From NCBI GenBank assembly GCA_002914805.1, contig JXTB01000299.1:25267-89266 (forward strand): DNA of 64,000 nt, read 5' to 3'. This document shows, one piece after another, positions 1 to 12,569 of the stretch. The notes under the pieces are model-generated. The model was not told the DNA's origin. It worked only from the letters and a program-made list of their open reading frames with translations, and did no database searches. Position 1 is the stretch's first letter. Each line of letters opens with the position of its first letter. Made by a program: the position numbers and the translations under genes. Origin of the DNA: Parasponia andersonii (lineage: Eukaryota > Streptophyta > Magnoliopsida > Rosales > Cannabaceae).

Positions 1-404
1 CATATGAATTTATTTAAGTTATCTACTCCACTCCACCGACCTAAAAAGAGAGAAATAAATAAATAAATAATAAAACATCGTTCCCAAATCCCAATACGCT
101 AGGAAAAGTAGTTGACTTAGTTGACTTTTCCTTTCTTTTTCTCTTTCTTTCTTTCTTTGTTTCTTCTCTATTGACATAGATCAACAGTTGACTTTAAACT
201 TTCCAATTTTTTTATCCTGACATTCTAACAAACTATAAATTAATAATAATAAATGGCAGATATTCAACAACATAAATATTCTTTTACACTTCATTTTCCT
301 TCCGCTGTCTCAGCAACCAAACAGAACCCATCCGTGTGTGTATATATAATATATTATAACTTTTTTCAAAAAAAAAAAAAAAAAAAAAACCAAAAACTCG
401 AAAC
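1..404. other. Intron sequence of the DRP1-type gene
   Basis: AT-rich DNA following the exon 2 donor on the minus strand. It includes an A-run of about 20 bases near 370-390 and C/T-rich stretches near 130-170. I looked for the next dynamin exon (GIVTRRPLVLQL-like) on the minus strand and did not find it, so the intron continues past the window edge. Confidence 0.6.
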
Positions 405-695
405 CTGATCCCCTGGGAAGAAAATCACGGCCGACGATGCTCTCCAAAACGGAGGATTTTCCAGAACTCTACATACAAAAATCCAAAAACTCTAACAACC
501 ACATCCAAAATTCAAAATTTAAATTTAAATTCAAATTCAAAAGAAAATCTTGAAAACCTGGCCTCCGACGACGGCGACGGAAGGAAGAGATTTCCAGAGA
601 GTAGGCAAAGCAGAGTCACCGCCATGGTCACCGAGGACCGTACAAGCTCTCTGAATCCGGTTGACGAGTCCAATCAAGCTCTCCATGGTCGCCAT
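405..695 (-). CDS. Dynamin-related protein 1 (DRP1-type, phragmoplastin), first two coding exons
   Basis: Partial gene running off the left edge. Exon 1 (558-695) starts at the first ATG, at 695, and encodes about 46 residues beginning [18 protein letters not shown] and ending AVVGGQ, followed by a GT donor. Exon 2 (405-468) follows an 89-bp intron with a TAG acceptor and encodes [20 protein letters not shown] plus one residue. Together they form the dynamin P-loop GGQSSGKSS. Exon 2 ends in phase 1 before a GT donor; the next exon is not in the window. In the family, DRP1 GTPases assemble at the cell plate and plasma membrane and act in cytokinesis and clathrin-mediated endocytosis. The N-terminus resembles the DRP1C/D/E group more than DRP1A (recalled, not searched). 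The frame stays open upstream to a GTG at 731 without another ATG, which supports the chosen start. Only about 68 of roughly 610 residues are visible. Confidence 0.9.
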
Positions 696-2514
696 TTGGC
701 TATCCACAATGCCGCCACGTGGCTCGTCCACTGAGGTGTTGGTGGGCCGAAAAAACGAAACGACGACGAGAAGGAGAGAGGCGAGGAAGAGGTAGAAGAA
801 GAAGATGGTGAAGATGACCAGGAAAGCTATTTTGCTTTTCTTTTTTTTTTCCCTTTTAATTTTAATAAAAATAGAGAATATAATAAAATATTAGAAATAT
901 TAATATTAGAGGCGGTTTCTTCCTTTCTTTGCTTTTCTCTTCTTTTTCTGGGTTGTGACTAGTGGAGAGTGGAGAGTGGAGAGTGGGTATGGTGTGGGGT
1001 ACATAGAGAGGAGTCCAGGTGTGAGAGAAATGCAGAATGAATGTTATGATGCCTCACGTGACCCCCTTTTGATATTCCACAATAATTAATAATGTGAGAA
1101 TATTACAGTCTGAACTTACACTTATTTTGAATTCTGTCGATATCTTTTATTCTTCTTTTTTTTTCTTTATTCCTTCTTAGCTTAAAGACTAAAAAAACTA
1201 CAAAAGAGATAAGAATGTGATAGGGTTTGAAAGTTTTTGAATTTTAGACTTTTGGCGGGCTCAATGTCATATTTGTTGCCCTTTGCTTTGCCACTACATA
1301 ATTACAATATTTTCCATTATTAATAACTGAGAAAGTACACCATTTTCGTAATGAATTTTGAAATAATATACCTCATTTGAAACTACTTAAGTAAATGTAC
1401 TACGTTTATTTAAAACAATGTGTTAAAATGCTTTATATAGTGTATACCCTTAATTCAAAAGGATTAAACCAAAAAAAAAAAAAAAAAAATACCTATTGGG
1501 TGTTGAGTACTAAATATAGTGTCGATGAGTGTTGCTTGACATGTCGAATAGATATTTAGCAACTTCATCCATGTCTAAATCTTATATCCAAAATAATCGG
1601 ATAAGTATTAAAAATATTTTTGTTTTCACAATAAATTGAAAACTTTTAATGGATATTCACCAAAATAAGTGAGTGTATTTACTAAAAATGATTTTGAAAA
1701 AAAATATATTATATTTTTTCCCAAGAGCCCCATAATAATGATTCTTATCTAGTTAATTATGATTATAAATTAGAATGCTCACTTCAACTTGGACGTTGGT
1801 TTGTACACAGTTTGTATCAGGAAAAAAAAAATTGTATTTCAAATATTTAGCCTCTTTATCTATACGTGTGAACATAAAAAAAAAAATTATCAAAATAAGT
1901 ATCATATTTATTATATAATTTATTTTGGTGTTCATAAAAATCCTTACCCCATTTTTATCCCAAAAAAAGTCCTTATCCCATATAAATAGGCTAAAACCAA
2001 CTTCTCTACTGCTTTTAACAATAATCAATTTTAAATTAATTATTATTTTTCTTATACTATTTATGATAAATATCTCTAATTAAACTTAAAAAAAAAAAGT
2101 TTAGATCTTTTTAGAATATAACATGGTGAAAATACATGATAATTCTAAGATATTGTGCTTAACATTATAAGTTTGTTTGTATACTTTGACAAAGAATAAC
2201 GTGGCATATATATTTTTCAACTTTTATGAGTTATTAGTCTCTCCATTGTAAAAGGTCCTTTTTGACTTAGTTTGAAGAAAATGAGGGAGGAAGACTTAAT
2301 AACGAGCGAGGAAGACTTAATTATTTGGCCTCCCCTTTCAAAAGTCAACTTTAAATAAGTTGAAGATATGACAACTCTTTCCACGAAGACGAAGATGGTT
2401 AGTGCATTAGTACTCTAAATATGATGAAAGGTAAAAACTGTAGAGGTTTTTATTTTTTAGGTCAAATATGTTGATTTAAATCTCCAAATATTAGAGTCAA
2501 GTATATTAACAGTA
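696..2514. other. 5' flank of the DRP1-type gene and intergenic DNA
   Basis: No gene seen. The first 300 bases upstream of the DRP1 start should hold its 5' UTR and promoter; a C/T-rich minus-strand leader and a short tandem repeat of GGAGAGT near 960-990 are visible. The rest is AT-rich with A-runs (for example 1470-1490) and only short low-complexity reading frames. Confidence 0.5.
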
Positions 2515-2782
2515 GATCACAAGCTCTTAATGATGGTCGGATCACAAGCTCTTAATGATGGTTGTATCTGCCATTTAAAGTTTGGTCATCTACTATTGGA
2601 TACATTTAATTTATTGTCATATTTTCCTAGTGTTGTAGTTAAATATGTGTATTGTGATACTTATAAAGTTGTACATGATTTAGCTAAGTTCACTTTAGGA
2701 TTAGATAAATAATTTGGTTGGAAGAATATCCTCTTACAATAGAATCTGTTGTTATAAATAATACAACATTTTAATGATAACA
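2515..2782 (+). mobile_element. Degraded RNase H-like fragment, probably from a LINE
   Basis: A 60-codon frame (2530-2712) ends with residues like VVHDLAKFTLGLDK. The adjoining sequence in another frame reads WLEEYPLTIESVVINN. That order (histidine-containing 'HxLAxxAL' helix, then 'W.EE.P..I..VV..') is typical of the RNase H (RVT_3-like) tail of plant non-LTR retrotransposons and their domesticated relatives. The upstream reverse transcriptase is absent and the frame is broken, so this is a relic. The 5' end also carries a 25-bp tandem duplication (units at 2515 and 2540, GATCACAAGCTCTTAATGAT core). No poly-A tail or target duplication was recognised. Confidence 0.4.
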
Positions 2783-2884
2783 GATTCATTCTTTCTAAAA
2801 AAATAAATAAATAAAACAAAATAATTTCCTCAAAAAATAAAACAAACTAATAAATGTTGCATATTTTCTCTATTGCATTTAATA

Positions 2885-2995
2885 AGCCTCATTAAACTAA
2901 ACAAAAGAACAAAAAACTTGATGAGAATTTGAACTTAGATCATTTAGGGTCTCCACATTAGGAGAGAAAGTGTGGTTATCGCCATGTTATGCTTT
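2885..2995 (-). mobile_element. Possible tRNA-derived SINE relic
   Basis: On the minus strand an A-box-like TGGCGATAACC is followed about 40 bases later by a B-box-like AAGTTCAAATTC, and the segment ends in a T-rich stretch. The spacing fits an internal pol III promoter of a plant SINE. No target duplication was found and the match is short. Confidence 0.3.
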
Positions 2996-3179
2996 TGACC
3001 ACTTATATTTCTTTTAATTGTTATTGTCATTCATAAGATTATATTCTTGCTATTTTAAGGATTTTTCTTTTATTAGGTTTAATTATCAATAATACAAATA
3101 TCAATTATTTGAGATGTTAGGAAATGTCAATTGTTGGATCTATATGATTGAGGGAGTTATATTACATTTTTTTCCTTAA

Positions 3180-3510
3180 TGTAAAAAATATAGTAAAGGA
3201 CAAATATACCATAAAAGAAAAGATAGGCAAAAGAGAAACAATAGAAATATAGTATACTATTTTCATATCACTTCACAAGCAACACACTTCTCTATTTATA
3301 GGCCAATGCTCATGAATATGAGGTAAAAATAAAGCTATAAGTTACATAAGTTATAATGAAGTTAATATATGAATTATAACACTATTAAGTAAATGACTTA
3401 TATAAAGGAGTTAAAGATGGCTTTAAGAGGGATGTTATCCAACTAAATATTCATATATGTAGGTTATGGAATACCAAAAGTGGCATCCACCATTTATTAG
3501 TTTTATAACA
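3180..3510 (-). repeat. 3' LTR of the Copia element
   Basis: 331 bp with TGT...ACA borders on the plus strand, matched along its length by 9228-9576. The polypurine tract directly follows on the internal side, which marks this as the 3' LTR of a minus-strand element. Confidence 0.88.
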
Positions 3511-6500
3511 CTCCCCCTTGGATGGTATTGTACACAAATATGCCTCATTAAAAACCTTACTAGGAAAAACTCTTTGGGAGAAAAACCTAGCGAAAGGGAA
3601 AAAAAAAAGTACAATATTTGTATATATGATATTCTCTTTAAAACTGTCTCATTAAAAATATTGATTGGGAAAATCCAATGGGATAAAACCTCAATCAAGG
3701 GAAAAAGAGTACAGTCTATAATATAGTATATAATTAACTCCCCCTCAAATAAGTATATTAACTCAAATAATTCAAGAAAGATCTTTAAGTTGCCGCATTC
3801 CAATATTGTAGACCAACTTCTCAAATGTTATTGTAGGAAGTGACTTCGTTAATAAATCTGCTAAGTTATCATTTGAATGAATTTGCACAATATCTATTTC
3901 ACTCTTCTTTTGGAGTTCATGTGTAAAAAAGAATTTCAGTGAGATGTGCTTAGTTCTATCACTTTTGATATAACTTCCTCTTATTTGTGCAATATAGGCT
4001 GCATTATCTTCGAATAATTTTGTTAGGCTTTCATTAATTGTAGGCAACCCATATAAAATTGGGATATGTTGTACTAGAGATCTCAACCATACATATTCTT
4101 TGCTTGCTTCATAAAGTGCGATGATTTCTACATTATTTGAGGAAGTAGCTGCAATAGTTTACTTTACTGAACACCAAGATATAGCTATACCACCATATTT
4201 GAATAAATACCTTGTTTGCGATCTTGCTTTATGTGGATCACATAGGTAAGCAACATATGTATAACTAATTAGTTCCAATTTTGCTTGTTTTGAATAGAAC
4301 AAACCTTTATCAGTTATACCACGAAGATAACGAAATATTTGTTTGACCTTATTCCAATGTCTACGTGTTGGAGAAAAGCTATATCTTGCTAATAGATTAA
4401 CTGAAAATGCTATATCTGGTCGTGTACAATTTTACAAGATATATTAATGTCCCAATTGTACTTAGATATGGTACTTCCTAATCAAGATTTTCTTCGCTAT
4501 TTTCTTGCGGATGAAAAGAGTCCTTCTCAACATTAAGAGATAATATAACCATTGGAGTACTTATTGGATGAGCTTTATCCATATTGAAATGTTTTAGAAT
4601 CTTCTCTATGTAAGATGATTGATGTACAAAAATCCCTTCTGATAAATGCTCAGTTTGTAGGCCAAGACAAAATTTTGTCTTTTCTAGATCTTTCATCTCG
4701 AATTCCTTTTTTAGATATTCTATAGTCTTTATAAGTTCTTCTGGAGTCTCAATAATATTTAAATCATCAACTTACACTGCAATAATATTAAATCCAGAGT
4801 TTGATTTCTTAATAAAAACACAAAGACAAATAGGATTATTTATGTAACCTTCTTTTAAGAGATATTCACTAAACCGATTATACCACATACGTCCTGATTG
4901 TTGTAAACCATACAAAAATCTTTGCAATTTCATTGAATACATCTCTCGGTTACATGATTATGGTATTTTAAGTCCTTCAAGAACTTTCATATAAATATCT
5001 TTATCAATGAGGTCATATAAAGAAGCTGTAACAACATCCATAAGACGCATGTGAAGATTTTTAGAAATTGCCAAGCAGATTAAAATGTCTCCTCATAATC
5101 GATACCCGATTTCTGTGAAAACCCTTGTACTACAAGTCAAGCTTTATATCTTACGACCTCATTCTTCTCATTACGTTTTCGAATAAATACCCATTTGTAA
5201 CCTATAGGTTTTACACCTTCAAGTGTTTGAACTATAGGTCCAAAAACCTTATGCTTTGTAAGCAAATCTAATTCTTTTCGGATTGCATCTTTCTATTTTG
5301 GCCAATCATTTCTTTATCGACATTGTTCAATAGATTTCAGTTCAAGATCCTCGGTTTCATTTATAATATCAGTAGCTGCTACATATGGAAATTTGTTATC
5401 AACAATAATTTTGTTTCGATTCCATCTTTTTCTTGTAGTGATATAACTTATTGAAGTCTCTTCATTTTCTATAATCTCAGGTACTTGAACCTCTTCTGGG
5501 ATTATTTGATTATTTGTATCCACTACTTGATTCAAAATCATATTCTCTGCTTGAATATTACTAATTTCAGAAGTGCCAACATGCTTATTTTGCTCATTTC
5601 TTTTTCTTGGATTTTAATCTTTGGAACCGATTGGTCTACCACGTTTTTGGCATTCTATAGACGTAGACGTATTTGCTAATGCACTTGAAGATTATCTTAT
5701 AGGGACATCAATTCTAATAAGAGCATTTACAACTAGTATATGTGAGTTAGTTACTTTCTTAATGTCAGTAAATGCATCTGGTAACTGATTTACAATATTT
5801 TGCAAATAAATAATCTTTTGAACTTCCATCTCACATTGATTAGTACGAGGATCAAAGTAAGATATTGATGATGTATTCCAAGAGATTTCTTGTCTTTCCA
5901 GCTGTTATCTTTCTCTCCCCAATGTTGGAAAAACTGTCTCATCAAATTGACAGTCAACGAACCTTGTTGTGAATATACCACCTGTCAAGGGTTCAAGATA
6001 TCTAATAATAGACAGAGAATCATACCCAACATAAATTTCTAGTCTTCTTTGTAGTCCCATTTTGGTTCGTTGTGGTATAGCAATCAGGATATATATTGCA
6101 CAACCAAAAATTCTTAAATGGGATATGTTTGATTCTTGACCAAATACAAGTTGTAATAGGGAGTATTCATGATATGCGATTGGCCTAATACGAATAACTG
6201 TTGCAGCATGCAATATAGCATGTCCTCAGGCATAGCTAGGTAAATTAGTTTTCATAAGTAATGACTTAGCAATCAATTTTAGACGTTTACTTAGTGAATC
6301 CCTAACCCATTATGGGTATGTGTATGGGCAATAGAATGCTCAACTGTAATCCCTATTGACATGCAGTAATCATTAAAAGCTTAGGACGTAAATTCCCCTG
6401 CATTGTCAAGACGAATTTCCTTAATTGTATAATTCGGAAATTGTGCTCGTAGATAAATTATCTGAGCAAGAAGTTTTGCAAATACAACATTACGAGTTGA

Positions 6501-9227
6501 TAATAGACAAACATGTGACCAACATATTGATGCATCTATTAGTACCATAAAATAGCGAAATGCTCCACATGCAGGGATAGTGAGCCCATATATATCCCCT
6601 CGTATTCGCTCTAAAAATATAGGAGATTCAATTGCAACTCTAACCAGTGATGGCCTAATAATCAACTTTCCTTGAAAACATACAGCACATAAAAATTCAC
6701 TAGCTAAAAGAATCTTCTGGTTCTTTAAAGGATGTCCATGTGAATTTTCTACAATTCTTCGCATCATTATTGAACCCGGATGACCTAAATGATCATGCCA
6801 AAGAATAAAAGTCTTTGGATCATGAAACTTCTGGTTTATCACAATATTGGACTCAATTATATTTATGTATGTATAATATAGTCCTGAAGAAATAGATGGC
6901 AACTTTTCTAAAATATGCTTCTGGCATGAAACAGTAGATGTAATACATAGATATTCTATGTTATTTTCATTTGTGCTCTCGATATGATAACCATTACTAC
7001 GTATATCCTTAAAACTTAGTAGATTTCTCTTTAATCTACTGGTATATAAAGTATTAATTATAAAGAATTTAGTTCCACAGTTCCACAGGGTAATATCATA
7101 TTAGTTTTTCCATAACCTTCAATCAAATTGATTACACCAGATATAGTATTGACATTAGCTTCAGCTAATGTTATGCTTAGAAAATACTTTTTGTCTTTAA
7201 GAATTGTATGTGTTGTTACACTGTCTGCTAAATATAGATCCACTCCATCAATTTTTACGTCAAGTGATTGAAAAAATAAGTCCATGTTTCTTTATGAAAA
7301 TAAAGAAAAGATATAAAAAAAATAAGGCAATAGATAAATATATTTCTTTTAAAATTAGGTACACACTGAAAATACCATACTAAAATTAAAAATCACAAAT
7401 CATAATGCAAATTACACTAGATTTTTAAAACCACAAACTGTAACTTTCAACACACTCAAACAACACATATCACACACTTAAAACTCCTAGAAATAACTTG
7501 GTGCAACATCACATGGTCTTCTTGTTTTCGTCAATAAGGTTATCATGATTCTCAAGGTATTCCTCTATACTAAAGTTATTGAAATCCATAAGATAATTAG
7601 GATCTATAGATTCTTCAAGTTCCATAGCATCATTAAGATTTGCAAAATTTGATTCTATAGTTTTTCCTTTTCCTTTTCCTTTCAATGAGGCCTGATAGAG
7701 GTCAACAAGATGTTTTGGTATAAGTCATGTACGAGACCAATGTCCTCTCACTCCATATCTAAAACACATGTTTTCTTTGTTCTTGGAAGATTTTTCATTA
7801 GAGCCTTACCCTTTCTCTTGCTTTTCCTCTGCATAGCTTTTCTTAGAATTTGGGGAGTTTCCATTATGACCACTATGATGCCAAGTATTATTACGACTAC
7901 ATCCTCGGCCATGACCACAACCATAATTATGACCACGACCATGACCACGTCCATTAAAAAATGTTGCACTCACTTCAAGGAATGATTTAGTTCCATCCAC
8001 TTCAGGAAATGGCTTAAAAGTAACAACATTCATATCTAGGAATGGAGTTGAACCAGTTGGACATGTTTGGTAGTTTTTCATTAGTAATTCATTATTTTGC
8101 TGTACCACTAAAAGACAAGATATCAACTTTTTGAAATCTCGTTCTCTATATTGCTGCTACAAGAGCATATTTAAGGCATGAAAGGTTGAAATTTTTTTTT
8201 CTAACATGTCTTCATCAGTAATCTTCTCCCGACATAATTTCAATTGAGAGCTAATCTTAAAAATTACAGAGTTATATTTACTAACAGTTTTAAAATCTTG
8301 CAAGCGCAAGTGCATCCAATCATAGTGAGCTTTTGGGAGTATTACGGTCTTTTGGTGGTCATATTTTTCCTTTAAATTTAGCCAAAGGATTAGTGGATTA
8401 GTTATTGTAAGATATTCAGATTTCAATCCTTCATGAAGATGACATCGAAGGAATATCATCACTTTTGTGCGATCCTGTTGGGATGCTTCATTCCCTTCTT
8501 TGATCGTCTCTCCAAGGTTTATAGCATCAAGGTGGATTTAAGCATCAAGAGTCCATGCTAAATAATTTTTTTCCGAAATAACAAGAGCTACAAACTCTAG
8601 TTTTGCCAAGTTTGCTATAATATAAGCTATCATAAGAAGTAACAAGAGGAATTAAGATAATAAAATATAAAATAAAATTAATTAATTTGTACACAAGAAA
8701 TAAATAGATAAAAATTAATAAATAAAAGTTACAACTTATAATCTTATCACGTAGATCTCATAAAAATATAGAAATACATATAATTGTTATAATAGTAAGC
8801 TAACATTAAACTAAGAAAAGAAACATAAATTTAAATATGAAATTTATTACTGACCATTCTATTAAAATAATGTAAATCTATTATTCATAAGTTATACAAT
8901 TTTATACTAGTTATTATAAAAGTTATTAAAATATTATAAAGCTATTGTAGCTATCAACATACATATAAATTATACTAATAATATGATCTTATAATTAAAA
9001 ACACATGTAATATATGATTAATAACTATATAAAAGATAAATATATATAATAGCTATCTAGAGAAAATTTATGTTCCAATATAAGAATTATAAAAACTATC
9101 ATATTAGGATTATAAATAACAACTTTGTTAAAGCCATGATCCAATAAGTAATAATAACTTATCTTCTGATAGTTTTACCTCACACAAAGAAAATAATGGT
9201 AGGAGACTAGTCGTGCTGTTAACGTAA

Positions 9228-9576
9228 TGTGAAAAATATAGTAAAGGACAAATATACCATACGATAAAAGATAGGCAAAAGAGAGATAATAAAAATATAG
9301 TATACTATTTTTATATCACTTCACAAGCTACACGCTTCTCTATTTATAGGCCAATGCTCATGAATTCGAGGTAAACATAAAACCATGAGTTACATAAATT
9401 ACAATGATGTTAATATATCAATTATAACACTATAAAGTAAATGACTTAAATAAAAGAGTTAAAAATGGCTTTAAAAGGGATGTTATCCAACTCAATATTC
9501 ATATATATATATATATATATATATATAGATTATGGAATACTAAAAGTGGCATCCACTATTTATTAGTTTTATAATA
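9228..9576 (-). repeat. 5' LTR of the Copia element
   Basis: 349-bp partner of 3180-3510. Its extra length comes mainly from an (AT)n microsatellite at about 9505-9527. Confidence 0.88.
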
Positions 9577-10483
9577 GAACCCACTTTAATACTGCTAGTC
9601 CAAAGTTAGTACATTTCTTATTTTGGCACAGTTTATTAGTTCATGCTTTTAGCCAACATGATTCATTAATTAATTTATTATAGTGATACTTAGACCGAAA
9701 ATACTTGCATTTATACTCTTGGAATTCAAAAAAAAATTCATTGACACTCCTCCGGTAGTCAAATTTGACCTAGGTTTTTAAGCCAAAAATTTGACAAAAA
9801 TTATACTTTTGGGCGTTTTAAATAATGAATATTTCAATAAATGTACAGAGGACCAATGTCGAGCAAATAATTTTTTTATATATATATATTAGCCATTAAA
9901 TTATTTTTTAATAACTACTATAATTTGACTGGATAGAAAAAAAAAGAATAATAAATGTATGTTATTTAACGTTCTTTCTCTCTCTACATATTATTATAAA
10001 AATAATATTATAAATAGGTTAAAAAAATACATATGGGAGTGGTGTCCATATATAGTTATTGTTTAAATTAAAAGATCAACATAACTTAATGGTGATTATG
10101 TTTTTTGATTTAAAGTCTTTTCACAACCAAATTAGGCGTTAGTGTAAAAATTTTCATCGAGGGAGGCCACTTAATTTCATATTGACATGTTCACTATAAT
10201 TTCTACCGGTAATAAAGATTTTGAAAAATCTATTGAATAATTTTACATAAAGGAAAAAAGTTCTAAGGTTTAATTACATATAAATCCCAAGTAGTTTTTA
10301 AATTGTCAAAATTCAACCACGTATTTTTGAAAATTACACTTCACACGTTAGTTTGCAATATAAGGTTTTAATTTCACCCCTAAAACATCTAATTTCGAGA
10401 GGAAAAAATTGTAAAATGAAAATGGTTAATTTCTACTAACTATAAAGATTTTGAATAAAATAGTTAATAATACTACATAAATG

Positions 10484-10535
<52 letters not shown>

Positions 10536-11148
10536 AACTGCTTTAATTATTGTTTTGTTTACTCCCGAAACTTGGAAACAAATCAAACAAATCATGTGTT
10601 TACCACGTGCGGTCTAACAGCCGAAGCAAACAACGGAAATTGAAAATAAGGACAAGCGGGTTCCAAATAGCAAGTTTGGGGAGCTAAAAGCTAAAAGGAT
10701 TTTTTTTTTTGTTTCTTTAATGGGACCTAAGTGTCACTTAGGTCAGGTAAAAATTGGGACGTTAGATGATTTTAGCCCTTATTAATTCTCACTAAGGAAC
10801 AACGCCCAATAAAATATCAAATTTAATTTATTGTTTCTAGAGCTTGAATACAAGAATGACATAATAATACTAATTGGGTATAGTCCATACCAACAAATCT
10901 AGATCTTCTAAGATGAATGCGAGTATTTTTTAAAATTTTGTTCATGGATATTCTGTAGACTAACTTGTTTGGCTGATTGAATGATAATAAAAAATTGTTT
11001 GTACAATTAATTAAGTACGAAAAAAAATGAGAGATGCTTTAACAAAAGTATAATACTATCTTTCAGATAAATCTAATGAATGATCAAACCACTATAAAAA
11101 GTCCTTGTATAAGTTGAAATTTCTATACTTAAGCAGGACAAGTATACA
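9577..11148. other. Intergenic DNA downstream of the purine permease gene
   Basis: AT-rich, with no gene-like frame. It holds a (GA)n microsatellite at 10490-10532 and the probable 3' UTR of the permease gene just left of 11149. Confidence 0.5.
10490..10532. repeat. (GA)n microsatellite
   Basis: About 20 uninterrupted AG dinucleotides preceded by an A-run. Confidence 0.95.
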
Positions 11149-12569
11149 TCAACAAACTTCTACTGTCCTCCCAGAAATCTCACCGCTATTACTTTGGTCT
11201 GCCTTGGATTTTAAGTCATCAAGATAATGTTGATAGATGTAGGAAAGAAAACCCCATATGGCCAACAACATAGCCATGGCCTTCAACCCATTCATCCTAT
11301 CATGAAAGAAAATCACAGCCAGAATGGGAATCACAGGCAAAGATAAGGTACTTATAACATTGGAGAAGAGAGAAGACGCCTCAAAAATCAATCCCAATAA
11401 ACCCACTGAGCAGATCTGCCATGTCAAAGCAGTCCAAACCAATGTCATAACATAAGAGACCGTTCCCTTTTGGTATTCCTTCACCTCTTTCCCCAACCCT
11501 CTCCATTCTCCGCTTGCGAAAAGTCCCACAATGCAAGCACACGTAGCAACAAAAGAAGGGTAGATTTGCATGTTCAACACGCTAGAAAATGCCTCTGCCT
11601 TTATGATCTTCTGGAAAGAGAGTTGTACTAAGGAAAGGTATAACGAATAGGTCGCCGAGGCTCCAAGAGTGGTTAAGAAACCAATCGTATACTTTCGCTT
11701 AGAGAGTTTAGTGCTACTCGAGTTTTCATCTGAGTTGGAGTTGAGTGCGAGAAGGGAAGCAGATGCGGTGAGAAGGACAAGAGAGTTGAGTATGAAAGGA
11801 GTGAACTTTTGGGAGTTGAGAAAGAAGGAAAAGAGGGCATTGAAGGCCAATTGGGTGGCACATAGTAAGGAGTAAGTGGAGACAGGCAAGTAGAGAAGTC
11901 CATACGAGTACATCATGTTGTCTCCAGTCAAGATTAGGCCAAAGAAGAGGTAGAGGAGAGGTAGAGAAGAGAGTTTGACTTTTTTTGGTTGTGTTGTGGT
12001 GAGTTTGACTGAAGATGAGAAGAAGAGTAGAAGGGGAATCAAAACTGGGAAGCCAGCTGATTGAACTATTGTTGCCATCCATTTACTGTTCCCACCTTTG
12101 TCATAGTACAACCTTCCCAAGAGAGTGGCTGCAGATTGGCCGGCGAGAATGAAAACCATGTAGATTGTCACCCGGAGCCACCACTTGTAGCGAATGAGCT
12201 TGGGAACCAAAATTTGGTTGGAAGCTGAGGGCTGGGATGTGTTTGTATCTGGATTTTGTCCATGGTCATCAACTGGTGAAGTGACTACCAAATTGTAAGA
12301 TTAGTTTCTTTATCCAAAATCTCATCAAATAGCAAATAACAAGATATTCATATTTTTCTAAGAACTGAAAAAAATAAAAATAAATAATAATAATAATAAA
12401 TTGTATTAATAGAATTATTTTTGCTTTAATCTAAAATAAACTCTCTGGAAAATAATATTGGAAAGTGCTTTGTAGTTAACGTAGCAAAACATGGAGAGTT
12501 ATAGAAGAAGAGTTTTATGTGAATTTCCTAACCTCTGGTTTGAAGTTGAAGCTCCCTTGCAATCTCCAT
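11149..12569 (-). CDS. Purine permease (PUP family transporter)
   Basis: Two-exon gene encoding about 390 residues. Exon 1 (12533-12569) starts at ATG 12569 and encodes MEIARELQLQTR plus one base before a GT donor. Intron 1 (12285-12532, 248 bp) ends in AG. Exon 2 (11149-12284) carries the rest to a TGA stop. The tiny first exon with a phase-1 junction is the usual PUP layout, and it restores a smooth N-terminus (RVTSPVDDHGQNPD). The protein has about ten hydrophobic segments, beginning with WWLRVTIYMVFILAGQSAAT. The motifs LLGRLYYDKGGNSKWMAT, the TGDNMMYSYGLLYLPVSTYS region and the FEASSLFSNVISTLSLPVIP region are family signatures. PUPs are plasma- or endomembrane proteins that import purine bases, cytokinins and related alkaloids with protons. 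It resembles Arabidopsis PUP10/11-type members more than PUP1 (recalled only). The gene looks intact; its substrate cannot be read from sequence. Confidence 0.92.

Larger units (their letters stand above)
3180..9576 (-). mobile_element. Copia LTR retrotransposon, decayed
   Basis: Minus-strand Copia element about 6.4 kb long. LTRs lie at both ends, and a polypurine tract (CTCCCCCTT on the plus strand) abuts the 3' LTR at 3511. Parts in element order: gag (about 8460-7750, with UBN2-like helices and a basic zinc-knuckle area), protease region (7285-7058), GAG-pre-integrase and integrase (6902-5900; the HxxxGH-type start HDHLGHPG and catalytic-core LDNAGEF are recognisable), reverse transcriptase (about 5310-4480) and RNase H (about 4090-3770). 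This order, with integrase before reverse transcriptase, defines Copia. The LTRs differ by roughly 10% by hand count, suggesting an insertion several million years old. The element is broken, with on the order of ten or more breaks. I saw no canonical initiator-Met primer site and no convincing target duplication. Confidence 0.9.

Noticed and set aside
7710-7985. 91-codon plus-strand frame rich in Thr/Met
   Set aside because: It lies opposite the Gly/His/Arg-rich gag region of the Copia element; its repeats are a shadow of that composition.
11669-12082. Several frames on both strands inside the purine permease exon
   Set aside because: They are out-of-frame or antisense to the permease coding sequence and have no family signature.
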